From Methanocorpusculum sp. (GTDB lineage Archaea > Halobacteriota > Methanomicrobia > Methanomicrobiales > Methanocorpusculaceae), in the NCBI GenBank assembly GCA_030539595.1, contig JAUNXW010000097.1, positions 1 to 6,324 on the forward strand: a stretch of 6,324 bases of DNA, read 5' to 3'. Position 1 is the first letter of the stretch, and each line of letters starts with the position of its first letter. Positions 5,869 through 6,324 of the stretch are shown one piece after another. The translations under genes and the position numbers were made by a program. Below the pieces are notes generated by a model. That model was not told the origin of the DNA and made no database searches. It saw nothing but the letters and a program-made list of their open reading frames with translations.

Positions 5869-5891
5869 ATTAAAAAATTGTATAATAATAA

Positions 5892-6206
5892 ATGGCAAGA
5901 TCAAAAACAAATCCATTAACCTCAGTCACGTTCAGAATGCCTGATGAGACTTTGCATAAAATTGAGGAACTTGCCGCTCTGAATTCACACGACAGAACAT
6001 CGGAAATAATTGGTGCGTGCAGGCATTGGATTAACATCGGAGGCAACGCAGGAATTGACATTTCAACAAAAGATAAAATTGCAGAACTTCAGTCACATGT
6101 AATCTCACTTGAAAAAACAGTCTCTGAGATATCTCTAACAATGATAAAACTTGAAGAAAACAATACAACGCTTTTGAGAATAATTGAAAAGATGTCTAAT
6201 AAATAA
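5892..6206 (+). CDS. Ribbon-helix-helix (CopG/Arc-type) DNA-binding protein with coiled-coil tail
   Basis: A 104-aa protein, probably a dimeric transcription regulator. Residues 10-16 (TSVTFRM) form the DNA-contacting strand, about 17-30 (PDETLHKIEELAAL) the first helix, and about 34-48 (DRTSEIIGACRHWI) the second, the standard ribbon-helix-helix order. The first helix begins with the proline and acidic residues common in this family. After a glycine-rich hinge (50-55), residues 61-102 have hydrophobic residues at heptad-like spacing (IAEL, VISL, VSEI, MIKL) and form a likely coiled coil for oligomerisation or partner binding. The ATG at 5892 is chosen because the domain starts soon after it; there is no Shine-Dalgarno, so the transcript may be nearly leaderless. 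No toxin gene follows directly, so an antitoxin role is unsupported. The divergent acyltransferase is a likely target, along with its own promoter. Confidence 0.88.
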   Translation: MARSKTNPLTSVTFRMPDETLHKIEELAALNSHDRTSEIIGACRHWINIGGNAGIDISTKDKIAELQSHVISLEKTVSEISLTMIKLEENNTTLLRIIEKMSNK

Positions 6207-6228
6207 AATAGAGTGAATTAATCCCTTT

Positions 6229-6247
6229 AGTTTTCTTTTTCAGTTTT
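6229..6247 (+). terminator. T-rich tract after the ribbon-helix-helix gene
   Basis: About 22 nt past the stop, the plus strand reads AGTTTTCTTTTTCAGTTTT, a run of T tracts consistent with an archaeal terminator. It has no hairpin. A minus-strand reading frame also crosses it, so the assignment is uncertain. Confidence 0.35.
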
Positions 6248-6324
6248 GTCTGCAATGTCCTTAATAGTCTTTCGTGATGTATCTGATAAGAAAAAAATCC
6301 AAAAATGCACTGCCAACTATATAT

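Noticed and set aside
5892..6206. Antitoxin of a toxin-antitoxin pair
   Set aside because: The ribbon-helix-helix fold fits, but no small toxin-like gene overlaps or follows it in the window.

Overview
The window looks like part of a methanogenic archaeal chromosome, probably Methanomicrobiales or a close relative. The reasons are a short archaeal-type adenylosuccinate synthetase (336 aa), an archaeal Trm112-type zinc protein, an adenosylcobinamide-phosphate synthase (cobalamin/corrinoid pathway), TATA-box promoters that leave almost no leader, and T-rich terminator-like tracts. The genus cannot be fixed from the sequence.

Layout. 1-206 (minus) is the 5' part of an unrecognised gene cut by the window edge; its frame stays open back to a TTG at 383. 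3196-474 (minus) is a tight four-gene operon: purA, a 59-codon Trm112-like gene, a membrane-anchored beta-domain protein, and cbiB. The spacings are 2 nt, 4 nt and a 19-nt overlap. One promoter with a TATA box about 27 nt before the purA ATG suggests a leaderless message. 3227-3669 is a gene-free stretch containing a 107-bp imperfect palindrome with 47-nt arms. 3670-4344 (plus) is a six-helix CcdA/DsbD-like membrane protein. 4345-4696 has no intact gene but carries a decayed second copy of the purA 5' end with its promoter. 93 bp match the real purA at 92 positions, after which the copy decays through a 12-codon deletion and a frameshift. 4697-5821 (minus) is an acyltransferase-3 family membrane enzyme. 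5892-6206 (plus) is a ribbon-helix-helix regulator with a coiled-coil tail, divergent from the acyltransferase across a 70-bp region that holds two overlapping dyads.

How the parts fit. The left half is core metabolism: AMP synthesis, activation of translation and tRNA methyltransferases, and corrinoid assembly. The right half, from the palindrome onward, is more AT-rich and looks accessory: a redox or transport membrane protein between two direct copies of the purA start, then a surface-modification enzyme with a probable local repressor. The most unusual feature is the purA 5' duplication that brackets the CcdA-like gene. It could be a paralogue remnant recently homogenised by gene conversion, or the scar of a DNA insertion at the purA start.
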